NCBI RefSeq assembly: GCF_014645375.1
Contig: NZ_BMLT01000001.1
Location: 248,001 to 312,000, forward strand
DNA: 64,000 bases
Direction: 5' to 3'
Source: Marinobacterium nitratireducens
GTDB lineage: Bacteria; Pseudomonadota; Gammaproteobacteria; Pseudomonadales; Balneatricaceae
Notes under the pieces: generated by a model
Told to the model about the DNA's origin: nothing
Databases searched by the model: none
Seen by the model: the letters and a program-made list of their open reading frames with translations, nothing else
Shown here: positions 47,868 to 57,098 of the stretch, one piece after another
Layout: the number at the start of each line of letters is the position of its first letter
Numbering within the stretch: position 1 is the stretch's first letter
Position numbers and translations under genes: made by a program

Positions 47868-48521
47868 ATGTCCGTGACCCTGATACTGTTTTGTAAAAAG
47901 CCCGCAGTGGGTGTCGGCAAGCAGCGTCTCGCGGCATCGCTGGGCAAATCGGCGGCGCTGCGGATCGCCGCTGCGCTGCACGAATGTGCGCTGGCACAGC
48001 TGCGCCAGTGGCCGGGACCGAAGGTGGTTGCGGTTGCCGACCCCGGTGACCTGGCGGATTACCATTGCCGCTATCCCGATATCGACCGGGTGCTGGCGCA
48101 GCCGCAGGGCAATCTGGGGGTGCGAATCAACGGTATCGACCAGCAGTTGCGGCGTGCGGGCATGACCTGCGGTATCGTCATCGGTTCGGATACGCCCGAG
48201 CAAACCCCGGCGATGCTGGCCCGGGCCGCCGCTGCGCTGGAAGCCCGTGATGTCGTGCTGGCGCCGGCCAGCGATGGCGGCGTTTCGCTGATGGCCAGTC
48301 GCCGCCCCTGGCCGGAACTCGAAGCGTTGCCCTGGAGTACCGCCTTGCTGGGCGAAGCGCTGGCGCGTTGCTGCACCGGGGCCGGGCTGGAGCTCGGCTG
48401 GTGCGAGCCCTGCGCCGATGTCGACAGGCTGCAGGACCTGCGCCGACTCAAGCGTACGCTCGCCGACGACTGCCGGCCAGAGCAGCGGGCATTGCATCAA
48501 TTGCTGGAGGAATTGATCTGA
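47868..48521 (+). CDS. TIGR04282/DUF2064 family glycosyltransferase
   Basis: A 217-residue GT-A-like protein of the family annotated as arsenosugar-biosynthesis-associated glycosyltransferase. Visible family parts are LILFCKKPAVGVGKQRLAASLG at the nucleotide-binding start, QGNLGVRI, VIGSDTPEQTPAML and LAPASDGGVSLMA. No arsenic gene is nearby, so the arsenosugar link is only by family name. Its stop overlaps the radical SAM start (TGATG), the first of several close junctions. The acceptor sugar or substrate is unknown. Confidence 0.85.
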   Translation: MSVTLILFCKKPAVGVGKQRLAASLGKSAALRIAAALHECALAQLRQWPGPKVVAVADPGDLADYHCRYPDIDRVLAQPQGNLGVRINGIDQQLRRAGMTCGIVIGSDTPEQTPAMLARAAAALEARDVVLAPASDGGVSLMASRRPWPELEALPWSTALLGEALARCCTGAGLELGWCEPCADVDRLQDLRRLKRTLADDCRPEQRALHQLLEELI

Positions 48522-49432
48522 TGGAACCTATTCGTAGTCGCGCCTGGTACCAGACGCCCGGCGGTCAGCCCCGTGGCTATATTCGGCCTCACCGGCTGCG
48601 CGAGCTCTGGTTCCATACCGGCACCGCCTGCAACCTCAGCTGTCCGTTTTGCCTGGAGGGTTCCGGGCCCGGTGACGATCGCCTGGAGATCCTGAAACTG
48701 GCCGATATCGAGCCGTTCCTGGCCGAGGCCCGGGAACTGGGGGTGGAACAGCTTTCCTTTACCGGCGGCGAACCCTTTCTGGCGAAGGACCTGATCCGCA
48801 TTCTGCAGGCGGCCGGCGACATCGCCCCATGCCTGGTGCTGACCAACGGCACCGATGCCCTGCATGCGCGTGCCGACCAACTGGAGGCATTGCGCGCGAC
48901 GCGGCACCCGGTGAGCTTTCGCGTCAGTATCGACTACCCGCAGCGCGAAGCCCACGATGCGGGACGCGGGGAGGGTAACTTCGACAAGGCGCTAGAAGGG
49001 CTGAAGTTGCTGCATGAGCGCGGTTTTCATCTCTCCATCGCCCGTCAGATGAAGCCCGACGAAGATCGTGCTGCGGTCGAGGCGCAGTTCGCGGCCCTGC
49101 TGCGCGCGCGGGGCCTGCCCGCGGATCTCCGGCTGGTGGCGTTTCCCGACTTTCTACCGCCCGGCAGCAGCGCCGAGGTGCCTGCCGTGACGACCGACTG
49201 CATGACCCGCTATCAGACCGAGGAGAGCCGGCGCGACTTTATGTGTGCGTTCAGCAAGATGGTGGTCAAGCAGCATGGCCGCATGCGCGTCTATGCCTGT
49301 ACTCTGGTCGACGACGACCCCGAGTACGACCTGGGGGCGACGCTGCGCGAGGCGATGGAGCAGCAGGTCAGCATGAAGCACCACCGCTGCTTCTCCTGTT
49401 TCCGCTACGGCGCCTCCTGCAGCGAGATCTGA
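48521..49432 (+). CDS. radical SAM protein of unknown function
   Basis: A 303-residue radical SAM enzyme. The SAM-cluster cysteines are Cys37, Cys41 and Cys44 (TACNLSCPFCLEG), followed by LSFTGGEPFLAKDLI. The C-terminus has more cysteines (DFMC, VYAC, then HRCFSCFRYGASC), which could hold an auxiliary iron-sulfur cluster as in SPASM/twitch enzymes. It differs from ArsS, the usual radical SAM partner of these glycosyltransferases, in sequence around the cluster motif. It overlaps the upstream glycosyltransferase gene and precedes a second one by 3 bp. The product is unknown. Confidence 0.88.
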   Translation: MEPIRSRAWYQTPGGQPRGYIRPHRLRELWFHTGTACNLSCPFCLEGSGPGDDRLEILKLADIEPFLAEARELGVEQLSFTGGEPFLAKDLIRILQAAGDIAPCLVLTNGTDALHARADQLEALRATRHPVSFRVSIDYPQREAHDAGRGEGNFDKALEGLKLLHERGFHLSIARQMKPDEDRAAVEAQFAALLRARGLPADLRLVAFPDFLPPGSSAEVPAVTTDCMTRYQTEESRRDFMCAFSKMVVKQHGRMRVYACTLVDDDPEYDLGATLREAMEQQVSMKHHRCFSCFRYGASCSEI

Positions 49433-49435
49433 GTC

Positions 49436-50122
49436 TTGGCGGCCCGTCCCGATGTCAGTCTTGTTATCCCGGTGGGGCCGGGCGAGTCCGGAGATTTCCC
49501 TCTGCTGTCGCAACTGGCCATGCTGCCGCCTGATTGGGAGTTGATTCTGGCGCTGTGCGAGCCGCGCGAGGATCTCGAGGCGCTTGTTTCTCGTCATATT
49601 TATACCGTTATCTCAGCTCCCGGACGCAGCTCTCAGATGAACCGTGCCAGCGAGGTCGCCAGGGGGCGGTGGCTCTGGTTTCTTCACCTCGACTCCCGGC
49701 TCACCGACAAAATGCTGCTGGCTCTGCAGGAGGGGCTTGGTTCGGCGCCAGAGGCGCTGCACTATTTTCGCCTTGGCTTTGCCGGTGACGGTGCGGGCCC
49801 CATGCACCTCAATGCCGTCGGCGCCAATCTGCGCTCGCGGCTGCTGGGCGTGCCGTTCGGAGACCAGGGCTTTTGTCTTCCGGCTTCAGTGTTCCGCCGG
49901 CTGGGCGGCTATCCCGAGCAGGTGCCTTACGGCGAGGACCATTTGCTGGTTTGGCGAGCCAGGCAGGAGGGCGTCAGGCTGAACGAACTGAACGCCACGC
50001 TGGAGACCAGCGCGCGCAAATATTGCAGGCACGGCTGGCTCAGGCTGACCCTCCTGTACCAGTGGCGCTGGATACGTCAGGCGCTGCCCGAGTACTATCG
50101 GCTGCTGGCCGGACGTCTGTGA
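49436..50122 (+). CDS. TIGR04283 family glycosyltransferase (GT2)
   Basis: A 228-residue family 2 glycosyltransferase of the kind annotated with arsenosugar biosynthesis. The fold starts PDVSLVIPVGPGESGDF; APGRSSQMNRASEVARG and WLWFLHLDSRL contain nucleotide and metal-binding residues (DxD-like HLDS), and PFGDQGFCLPASVFRRLGGYPE is diagnostic. No ATG is in frame near the start, so the TTG at 49436 is used, 3 bp after the radical SAM stop. The sugar donor and acceptor are unknown. Confidence 0.87.
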   Translation: MAARPDVSLVIPVGPGESGDFPLLSQLAMLPPDWELILALCEPREDLEALVSRHIYTVISAPGRSSQMNRASEVARGRWLWFLHLDSRLTDKMLLALQEGLGSAPEALHYFRLGFAGDGAGPMHLNAVGANLRSRLLGVPFGDQGFCLPASVFRRLGGYPEQVPYGEDHLLVWRARQEGVRLNELNATLETSARKYCRHGWLRLTLLYQWRWIRQALPEYYRLLAGRL

Positions 50123-50164
50123 TGCAGGGCGCGCCGGGGGACGTTTTCGGCACGAGAGGCAATG

Positions 50165-50461
50165 ATGAGCAATATCGCGATGCAAAAACCCCGGATCGAA
50201 ATCGAATACTGCCCCGGCTGTCGATGGCTGCTGCGTGCCGGCTGGATGGCCCAGGAGCTGCTGAGTACCTTCGAGGCGCAACTGGGGGAGGTGGCGTTGA
50301 TCCCGAGCAGGGTTCCCGGCGCCTTCCAGGTACGCTTCGACGGCGAGCTGCTTTGGTGTCGCAAGCGTAATCAGGGCTTTCCGGGAATCAAGGAACTCAA
50401 GCAATTGGTGCGCGACAAGCTCGATCCCGATATGAACCTGGGACACCTCGATCGCGAGTAG
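50165..50461 (+). CDS. SelT/SelW/SelH family thioredoxin-like protein
   Basis: A 98-residue Rdx protein with a redox motif Cys16-Pro-Gly-Cys19 near the start (IEIEYCPGCRW). Some relatives carry selenocysteine at the second cysteine; here it is an ordinary TGC codon. The second half, GAFQVRFDGELLWCRKRNQGFP and IKELKQLVRDKL, is family-typical. Of two tandem ATGs the second is better spaced from GAGAGG. It is last in the glycosyltransferase/radical SAM cluster, 42 bp after the second glycosyltransferase. Confidence 0.9.
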   Translation: MSNIAMQKPRIEIEYCPGCRWLLRAGWMAQELLSTFEAQLGEVALIPSRVPGAFQVRFDGELLWCRKRNQGFPGIKELKQLVRDKLDPDMNLGHLDRE

Positions 50462-50562
50462 AAGAGGCGACGCTTACGGCGTTGGGTTCGTAGCGGGCGC
50501 TGCCCGGGACGTCTCGTAACCTATCTGCCTGTGCTGGCACCGGGCTGAAAGTCGAGGGGGTT

Positions 50563-50682
50563 CGTAGGGCGCCATGAGTGCAGCGAATCGCGCCGTTTGA
50601 TGGCGCCGTTCGTCGGTATTTGCTCCTGCAATACCGATCTTCCCGCCATCCATGGCGGTTGCTTCGCTCAGGGCGCCCTACG
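50563..50682. repeat. 120-bp long palindrome
   Basis: CGTAGGGCGCC at the left end is complementary to GGCGCCCTACG at the right end. Inside, TGAGTGCAGCGAA pairs with TTGCTTCGCTCA and further arms follow (GGTATTTGC with GCAATACC). It lies between the SelW-like gene and the convergent methyltransferase gene and could end transcription from both sides. It resembles the GTAGGG-type repeats. Confidence 0.75.
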
Positions 50683-50699
50683 CAGTTGCACCCTACGGA

Positions 50700-51347
50700 T
50701 CAACCGCGCCTTTGCAGTATCACCGCGTCGGCTGCGACGAATTCGAGATCGCAGTCGTAGCGCCGGGCCAGGTATTCGAAGGTATGGTTGCTGAAGAAGC
50801 AGACATGGGTCTGGTCATTCTTGTAGTGCCAGCGGCTGAAGGCCTCGGCATCGATGACGCGCTTGGTCATGACGCCAAGCAGGCCGCCCGGCTTCAGCAA
50901 TCCCATCAGGCGTTCGATTTCCTCGCCCGGGCGGTACAGGTGCTCGACGACTTCGGTTGCGCAGACGAAATCGTAGCGCTGCTGCAGCGCCGACTCGTCC
51001 GGGGCGTAGTAGAGATCGTACAGGCGAACCTGATGGCCGGCCTCTCGCAGCATTGTTGCCAGTGCAGGGCCCGGGCCGCAGCCAAAATCCAGCCCGCTGC
51101 TGCCCGGAGCCAGACGTGCGTTCAGCGGCTCGAAAAGCCGGGACAGGAAACGCCGGTAGCCGGCATCCATCGGGTCGTTTTCGTGGGTATCGTAGATCGT
51201 CTTTTCAGCGCTGGCGTCGAGACGCTGCTGCGGCGGCACGAATACCAGATCGCAGTCGTCGCACTGCAGATATTCCCGGCGTCGGTCGCGATGGTAGGGA
51301 TGGCAGTCGCCGCCCGCGCAGAGCGGGCAGGCGGGCTGGGTTGCCAT
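50700..51347 (-). CDS. class I SAM-dependent methyltransferase with N-terminal zinc ribbon
   Basis: A 215-residue methyltransferase. The N-terminus is a small zinc ribbon (Cys7, Cys10, Cys29, Cys32) followed by the SAM domain with motif I GLDFGCGPGPAL, VCATEVVEHLYRP and LLKPGGLLGVMTK. The ATG overlaps the folD stop by one base (TGATG), so it is translated with folD. Linkage to one-carbon metabolism is suggestive but proves no substrate. Confidence 0.87.
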   Translation of the reverse strand: MATQPACPLCAGGDCHPYHRDRRREYLQCDDCDLVFVPPQQRLDASAEKTIYDTHENDPMDAGYRRFLSRLFEPLNARLAPGSSGLDFGCGPGPALATMLREAGHQVRLYDLYYAPDESALQQRYDFVCATEVVEHLYRPGEEIERLMGLLKPGGLLGVMTKRVIDAEAFSRWHYKNDQTHVCFFSNHTFEYLARRYDCDLEFVAADAVILQRRG

Positions 51348-52204
51348 CAGCTTGCGCTGAAGGCGTTGCAGGCTTCGAGGGTGTTTTCCATCAGGCAGGC
51401 AACCGTCATCGGTCCTACGCCGCCCGGGACCGGAGTGATCCAGCTGGCGCGCTCCGCGGCTGTTTCGTACTCGACATCGCCAACCAGGCGGCCATCGTCG
51501 AGACGATTGATGCCGACGTCGATCACCACCGCGCCGGGCTTGATCCATTCTCCCTTCACAAGGCCGGGGATACCGACCCCGACCACAACGATCTCGCCAC
51601 GGGCCACGTGCTTGTCGAGGTCGCGGGTGAAGCGGTGGGTGGTGGTGACGGTGCAGCCGGCCAGCAGCAGCTCCAGCGACATCGGGCGACCGACGATGTT
51701 GGAGGCGCCTACCACGACCGCTTCCTTGCCGTGAAATTCGATGCCGGTGGACTCGAGCAGCTTCATGACGCCTTTCGGGGTGCAGGGGCGCAGCGCGGGC
51801 AGGCGCTGTGCCAGTCGGCCAAGATTGAACGGGTGGAAACCGTCGACATCCTTGTCGGGACGGATGCGTTCGAGGATTTCGTTGGCTTCGAGATGCTCCG
51901 GCAGCGGCAGCTGCACCAGGATGCCGTCGACTTCGGCGTTGGCATTGAGGTCGTCTACCAGTCCGAGCAGTTCCTGCTGGCTGGTGGAGGCGGGGAGGTC
52001 GTAGGAGAGCGATTCAATGCCGACTTCCTTGCAGGCATTCTTCTTGTTGCGGACATAGACCTGGGAAGCGGAGTCGCTGCCGACCAGTACCACCGCCAGG
52101 CAGGGCGCGCGCTTGCCCGCCGCCAGGCGCTGTTGGACGCCTTCGGCGACCTGCTGGCGTACTTCGGTGGCGATTCGCTTACCGTCTATAATGTGTGCAG
52201 TCAT
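51347..52204 (-). CDS. folD: bifunctional methylenetetrahydrofolate dehydrogenase/cyclohydrolase
   Basis: Interconverts 5,10-methylene-, methenyl- and 10-formyl-tetrahydrofolate. 285 residues. Motifs: catalytic tyrosine and lysine in [56 protein letters not shown] for NADP, and the C-terminal [22 protein letters not shown] lies upstream of the ATG. It precedes tRNA genes in related genomes but is transcribed away from them here. The methyltransferase gene is coupled downstream. Confidence 0.97.
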   Translation of the reverse strand: MTAHIIDGKRIATEVRQQVAEGVQQRLAAGKRAPCLAVVLVGSDSASQVYVRNKKNACKEVGIESLSYDLPASTSQQELLGLVDDLNANAEVDGILVQLPLPEHLEANEILERIRPDKDVDGFHPFNLGRLAQRLPALRPCTPKGVMKLLESTGIEFHGKEAVVVGASNIVGRPMSLELLLAGCTVTTTHRFTRDLDKHVARGEIVVVGVGIPGLVKGEWIKPGAVVIDVGINRLDDGRLVGDVEYETAAERASWITPVPGGVGPMTVACLMENTLEACNAFSAS

Positions 52205-52616
52205 CGTTGAGCTGTCTTCCTCGAACCTAAGGCTATTTAACTGCCGCGGATTTTCTCATGGTTACAGCTGTGGGGCCAAGTGGGTATTTCAAATAGAGCG
52301 CGACTGTATACCCCGGACCCGCCCGTCAGGAGGATTCGGGCGTAAAGCAGGGGCGTTTCGAGTCGGTTCGGCCAGCCCTGCCCAGGGCAACGAACCTCCT
52401 GTATCGGCATCATCCGCAAATACAGGGTGCAGCAGGGCCTGTCTGCTGCTTTATCGGCGCCGTTCTGTATCCCTGTATAATCTCTAACCAGTTTGATTTT
52501 GCTGAAAAAAATTCGAACTGGGTGTTGACGCGGGGGAAGAGCGGGCTTAGTATACGCACCTCCTTCGGACGGGTCGCCAGCTAGGGCGGCAAGTGAGAAG
52601 GCGGGCAGCAAGCAAG
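52205..52616. other. non-coding region between folD and the tRNA cluster
   Basis: About 410 bp with no gene. It holds the folD 5' region, a loose GCAGCA...TGCTGC inverted repeat near 52430-52452, and the tRNA promoter at 52525-52553. Confidence 0.5.
52525..52553 (+). promoter_or_regulatory. sigma-70 promoter of the tRNA-Arg/His/Leu/His cluster
   Basis: TTGACG and TAGTAT are separated by 17 bp. A GC-rich stretch follows the -10 box, resembling a stringent discriminator. The first tRNA begins about 65 bp downstream. Confidence 0.8.
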
Positions 52617-52693
52617 GCGCCCGTAGCTCAACCGGATAGAGCAACGGCCTTCTAAGCCGTAGGTTGCAGGTTCGAGTCCTGCCGGGCGTGCCA
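52617..52693 (+). tRNA. tRNA-Arg (anticodon TCT)
   Basis: A 77-nt cloverleaf. Acceptor arms GCGCCCG and CGGGCGT pair, the anticodon loop is CTTCTAA with TCT, the T-loop is GTTCGAGTC, and CCA is encoded. First gene of a four-tRNA cluster. Confidence 0.97.
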
Positions 52694-52734
52694 CTTGCAA
52701 CCTTGCTGTACCGGACGAGTAGAAATCAGGTAGT

Positions 52735-52811
52735 GGTGGGCGTAGCTCAGTTGGTAGAGCCCAGGATTGTGACTCCTGTGGTCGTGGGTTCAAGTCCCAT
52801 CGTCCACCCCA
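52735..52811 (+). tRNA. tRNA-His (anticodon GTG), copy 1
   Basis: Contains the additional 5' G opposite the discriminator C that marks tRNA-His. Acceptor arms GTGGGCG and CGTCCAC pair, the anticodon is GTG in GATTGTGACT, and CCA is encoded. Identical to the copy at 52934-53010. Confidence 0.97.
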
Positions 52812-52829
52812 TTCCTGACTTCGCTTTAT

Positions 52830-52914
<85 letters not shown>

Positions 52915-52933
52915 TGTCTGTACATTACGCTGT

Positions 52934-53010
52934 GGTGGGCGTAGCTCAGTTGGTAGAGCCCAGGATTGTGACTCCTGTGGTCGTGGGTTCAAGTCCCATC
53001 GTCCACCCCA
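52934..53010 (+). tRNA. tRNA-His (anticodon GTG), copy 2
   Basis: An exact duplicate of the tRNA-His at 52735-52811, 19 bp after tRNA-Leu. The flanking bases differ, so only the gene itself was duplicated or conserved. A T-rich tract follows. Confidence 0.97.
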
Positions 53011-53288
53011 TTTTCTCCTTTCTTTCCCGTCTTTTATCTGTCTTTTCGCCTGCGCGAATCCAGGGTGCAGCTGCGCCTTTAGGGTAGCGGAAACCCGTTA
53101 TTTCAGGGTGTATTCGCCTTGACTATTCGGGGTAACTGGCACAGAATTTCGCGCTTTGCTATTTCAGGTTCTGCGGCGTCTGTGTCAGGTCGGGAAACGA
53201 TGTTACCGCCTTGCGGATCTCTCAGGGACGGATACGTGCCCCGCAGATCTCGATCCAATATGCTGCAAGTTTTTTTGTGAGGAATTCC

Positions 53289-54635
53289 ATGCAAGTTTCT
53301 GTTGAAGCGACTTCGGGCCTCGAGCGTCAGATGACGATCACTGTTCCGGCCGAGCGTATCGATAATGATGTAGCCAAGCGTGTGCAGGAGACTGCCCGTC
53401 GCGTCCGTATCGATGGCTTCCGTCCGGGCAAAGTACCGGTCAAGATTGTCCAGAAGCGCTACGGTGCCGGTATTCGCCAGGAAGTTCTGGGTGAAGTCGT
53501 ACAGCAGAGCTTCTATGAAGCGGCTCAGCAGGAGAAGCTGATCCCGGCCGGCGGCCCGAATATCGAATTCAAGACCGACAAGGCCGGCGAAGACTTCGAG
53601 TTCGTCGCGACTTTCGAAGTGTACCCGGAAATTGCTCTGGCCGACTTCTCCGAAGTCGAGATCGAGAAGCAGAACGCCACCGTTACCGACGCCGATCTGG
53701 ACAACATGATCGAAACCCTGCGCAAGCAGCAGGCTGGCTGGGACGTGGTAGAGCGTGCCGCCGAAGAAGGCGACCGCGTCAAGATCGACTTCGAAGGCTT
53801 TATCGACGGTGAAGCTTTCGAAGGCGGCAAGGGCGAGGGCATGGACCTGGTGCTGGGCTCCAACACCATGATCCCGGGCTTCGAGGCAGGCTTGATCGGC
53901 GTATCTGCCGGCGACGAGAAAGAACTTAACGTCACTTTCCCGGAAGACTACCAGGCGGAAAACCTCAAGGGTAAAGACGCTGTCTTCAAGGTCAAGGTCG
54001 AAAGCGTTTCCGCTTCCTCTCTGCCGGAACTGAACGAAGAGTTCTTCGCCAAGTTCGGCCTGGAAGGCAAGACCGAAGAAGAATTCAAGTCAGAAGTTCG
54101 CGCCAACATGGAGCGTGAGCTGAAGCAGGCGCTGAAGATGAAGCTCAAGGAGCAGGCCTTCGGCAAGCTGGTCAAGCAGAACAGCATCGACGTGCCGAGC
54201 GCGCTGGTCGACAGCGAAATCGACAACCTGCGCAAGCAGGCGCTGCAGCAGTTTGGCGGCGGCAACGCCAACCTGGATCCGAGCATGCTGCCGAAGGAGC
54301 TGTTCGAAGATCAGGCCAAGCGTCGCGTCAGCGTCGGTCTGCTGGTTCAGGAAGTGATCAAGGCCAACGAAATCAAGGTCGACGAAGACCGTGTTCGCGC
54401 CCAGATCGAAGAGCTGGCCGCTACTTACCAGGAACCGCAGCAGGTGATCGACTGGTACTACGGCAACAACGAAATGCTGAACCAGATCCAGAGCCTGGTG
54501 ATGGAAGATCAGGTAGTTGATCAGCTGCTCGCATCTGCTAAAGTCGTGGAAGTAGAAGTCAGCTACGAAGACGCGATCAAGCCGGCTCAGCCCGAAGCTG
54601 AAGCCGAGGGCGAAGAAGAAGCTGCCGCTGAATAA
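53289..54635 (+). CDS. tig: trigger factor
   Basis: Ribosome-bound chaperone and prolyl isomerase, 448 residues. The ribosome-binding signature GFRPGKVP is at 43-50, the FKBP-like PPIase domain at about 155-240 (GDRVKIDFEGFIDGEAFEGGKGEG), and the helical chaperone C-terminus ends in an Ala/Glu-rich tail. GAGGAA precedes the ATG at 53289; upstream in-frame codons have no site. It is followed by a terminator, then clpP. Confidence 0.98.
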   Translation: MQVSVEATSGLERQMTITVPAERIDNDVAKRVQETARRVRIDGFRPGKVPVKIVQKRYGAGIRQEVLGEVVQQSFYEAAQQEKLIPAGGPNIEFKTDKAGEDFEFVATFEVYPEIALADFSEVEIEKQNATVTDADLDNMIETLRKQQAGWDVVERAAEEGDRVKIDFEGFIDGEAFEGGKGEGMDLVLGSNTMIPGFEAGLIGVSAGDEKELNVTFPEDYQAENLKGKDAVFKVKVESVSASSLPELNEEFFAKFGLEGKTEEEFKSEVRANMERELKQALKMKLKEQAFGKLVKQNSIDVPSALVDSEIDNLRKQALQQFGGGNANLDPSMLPKELFEDQAKRRVSVGLLVQEVIKANEIKVDEDRVRAQIEELAATYQEPQQVIDWYYGNNEMLNQIQSLVMEDQVVDQLLASAKVVEVEVSYEDAIKPAQPEAEAEGEEEAAAE

Positions 54636-54669
54636 GCCGGTCGCGGATTCGCTCTAGCAGGTCAAGGAA

Positions 54670-54705
54670 AAACGACAGTTGGCGCAGGCTGGCTGTCGTT
54701 TTTTT
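54670..54705 (+). terminator. terminator of tig
   Basis: AACGACAG and CTGTCGTT arms with a TGGCGCAGG-type loop, followed by a run of T residues. Confidence 0.88.
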
Positions 54706-54733
54706 CGCTTATAAGGCTAAGGAGAGAAGTTGA

Positions 54734-55369
54734 ATGTCAGATATCTTCAAGGGGCAGGGCGCATCCACCATCACCTCCAACCTGGTGCCGATGGTGGTCG
54801 AGCAGACCGCACGCGGAGAGCGGGCCTACGATATCTACTCGCGGTTGCTGAAGGAGCGCGTGATTTTCCTCGTGGGCCAGGTTGAAGACCATATGGCCAA
54901 TCTGATCGTGGCGCAGCTGTTGTTCCTCGAAGCCGAAAACCCGGACAAGGATATCCATCTGTATATCAACTCTCCGGGTGGTTCGGTGACAGCGGGCCTG
55001 GCGATTTACGATACCATGCGTTTCATCAAGCCCGACGTCAGTACCATGTGTATCGGCCAGGCGGCCAGCATGGGTGCCTTCCTGTTGGCGGGCGGAGCCG
55101 CTGGCAAGCGTTTCGCGCTGCCGAACTCCCGCGTCATGATCCATCAGCCGCTGGGTGGCTACCAGGGCCAGGCGACCGATATCGAGATCCATACCAAGGA
55201 AATCCTGTCGATTCGCCACAAGCTCAATGAAATCCTGGCGCACCATACCGGTCAGGATCTCGAAACCATCTCCCGCGATACCGATCGCGACAACTTCATG
55301 GGCCCGGAGGCGGCCCGGGAGTACGGTCTGATCGACGAGGTACTGAGCCAGCGGGTAGCCGAAGGCTGA
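54734..55369 (+). CDS. clpP: ATP-dependent Clp protease proteolytic subunit
   Basis: Serine protease that forms the 14-mer chamber of ClpXP and ClpAP, 211 residues. Catalytic triad: Ser112 ([11 protein letters not shown]), His137 ([10 protein letters not shown]) and Asp186 (DTDRDNF). [19 protein letters not shown] lines the active site. GGAGAG precedes the ATG. clpX follows after about 140 bp. Confidence 0.98.
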   Translation: MSDIFKGQGASTITSNLVPMVVEQTARGERAYDIYSRLLKERVIFLVGQVEDHMANLIVAQLLFLEAENPDKDIHLYINSPGGSVTAGLAIYDTMRFIKPDVSTMCIGQAASMGAFLLAGGAAGKRFALPNSRVMIHQPLGGYQGQATDIEIHTKEILSIRHKLNEILAHHTGQDLETISRDTDRDNFMGPEAAREYGLIDEVLSQRVAEG

Positions 55370-55506
55370 CCAACACGGCCGGAGCCGCCGGGCAGCCGAC
55401 AGGGCCCGATGGCTCCGGAACGGTTATAATTGGCGTATCGGGTTGAAATCGTGCGACCATGCCGTTATCTATAAAGTTTACGCTATCGCACAGTTGAGGT
55501 AGTCGA

Positions 55507-56793
<1,287 letters not shown>

Positions 56794-56820
56794 TTCCGCG
56801 CTTTCTGTGAAAGTGCATGA

Positions 56821-56846
56821 AAAGGGACGCCTCGCGCGTCCCTTTT
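56821..56846 (+). terminator. terminator of clpX
   Basis: AAAGGGACGC and GCGTCCCTTT form a 10-bp stem with a CTCGC loop, followed by T residues. Confidence 0.9.
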
Positions 56847-56878
56847 GCGTTGCGCTCGGCGTGAACCTTACCGTCTCC

Positions 56879-56951
56879 GTAGGGTGCCGGTGAACGGAGT
56901 GAACCGCACCAAAGGTGGGAGGTGCGGTTCGCAGGCTTACCGGCACCCTAC
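56879..56951. repeat. GTAGGGTG-type palindromic repeat, copy A
   Basis: GTAGGGTGCCGGTGAACGG at one end and ACCGGCACCCTAC at the other pair, and GAACCGCACC pairs with GGTGCGGTTC inside. Almost identical to copy B at 57025-57098. The 73-bp spacer between them has no gene. Confidence 0.85.
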
Positions 56952-57024
56952 ATCCGTGCCCACGTGCCGGCTTTTTCGCGCAGTCACGACGAAACGGCTT
57001 CGCCATAGAGGCGATCCCGGGCCC

Positions 57025-57098
57025 GTAGGGTGCCGGTGAACGGAGTGAACCGCACCAAAGCGGCGGGCGGTGCGGTTCGCAAGCTCAGGGCACCCTAC
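57025..57098. repeat. GTAGGGTG-type palindromic repeat, copy B
   Basis: Same arms as copy A, with a slightly different middle. Its right edge (CACCCTAC) overlaps the stop codon of the DUF1853 gene (57095-57097), so the repeat supplies that gene's stop. Confidence 0.85.

Noticed and set aside
50204-50224. Possible selenocysteine in the SelW-like protein
   Set aside because: Both positions of the CPGC motif are ordinary TGC or TGT codons and the frame has no internal TGA.
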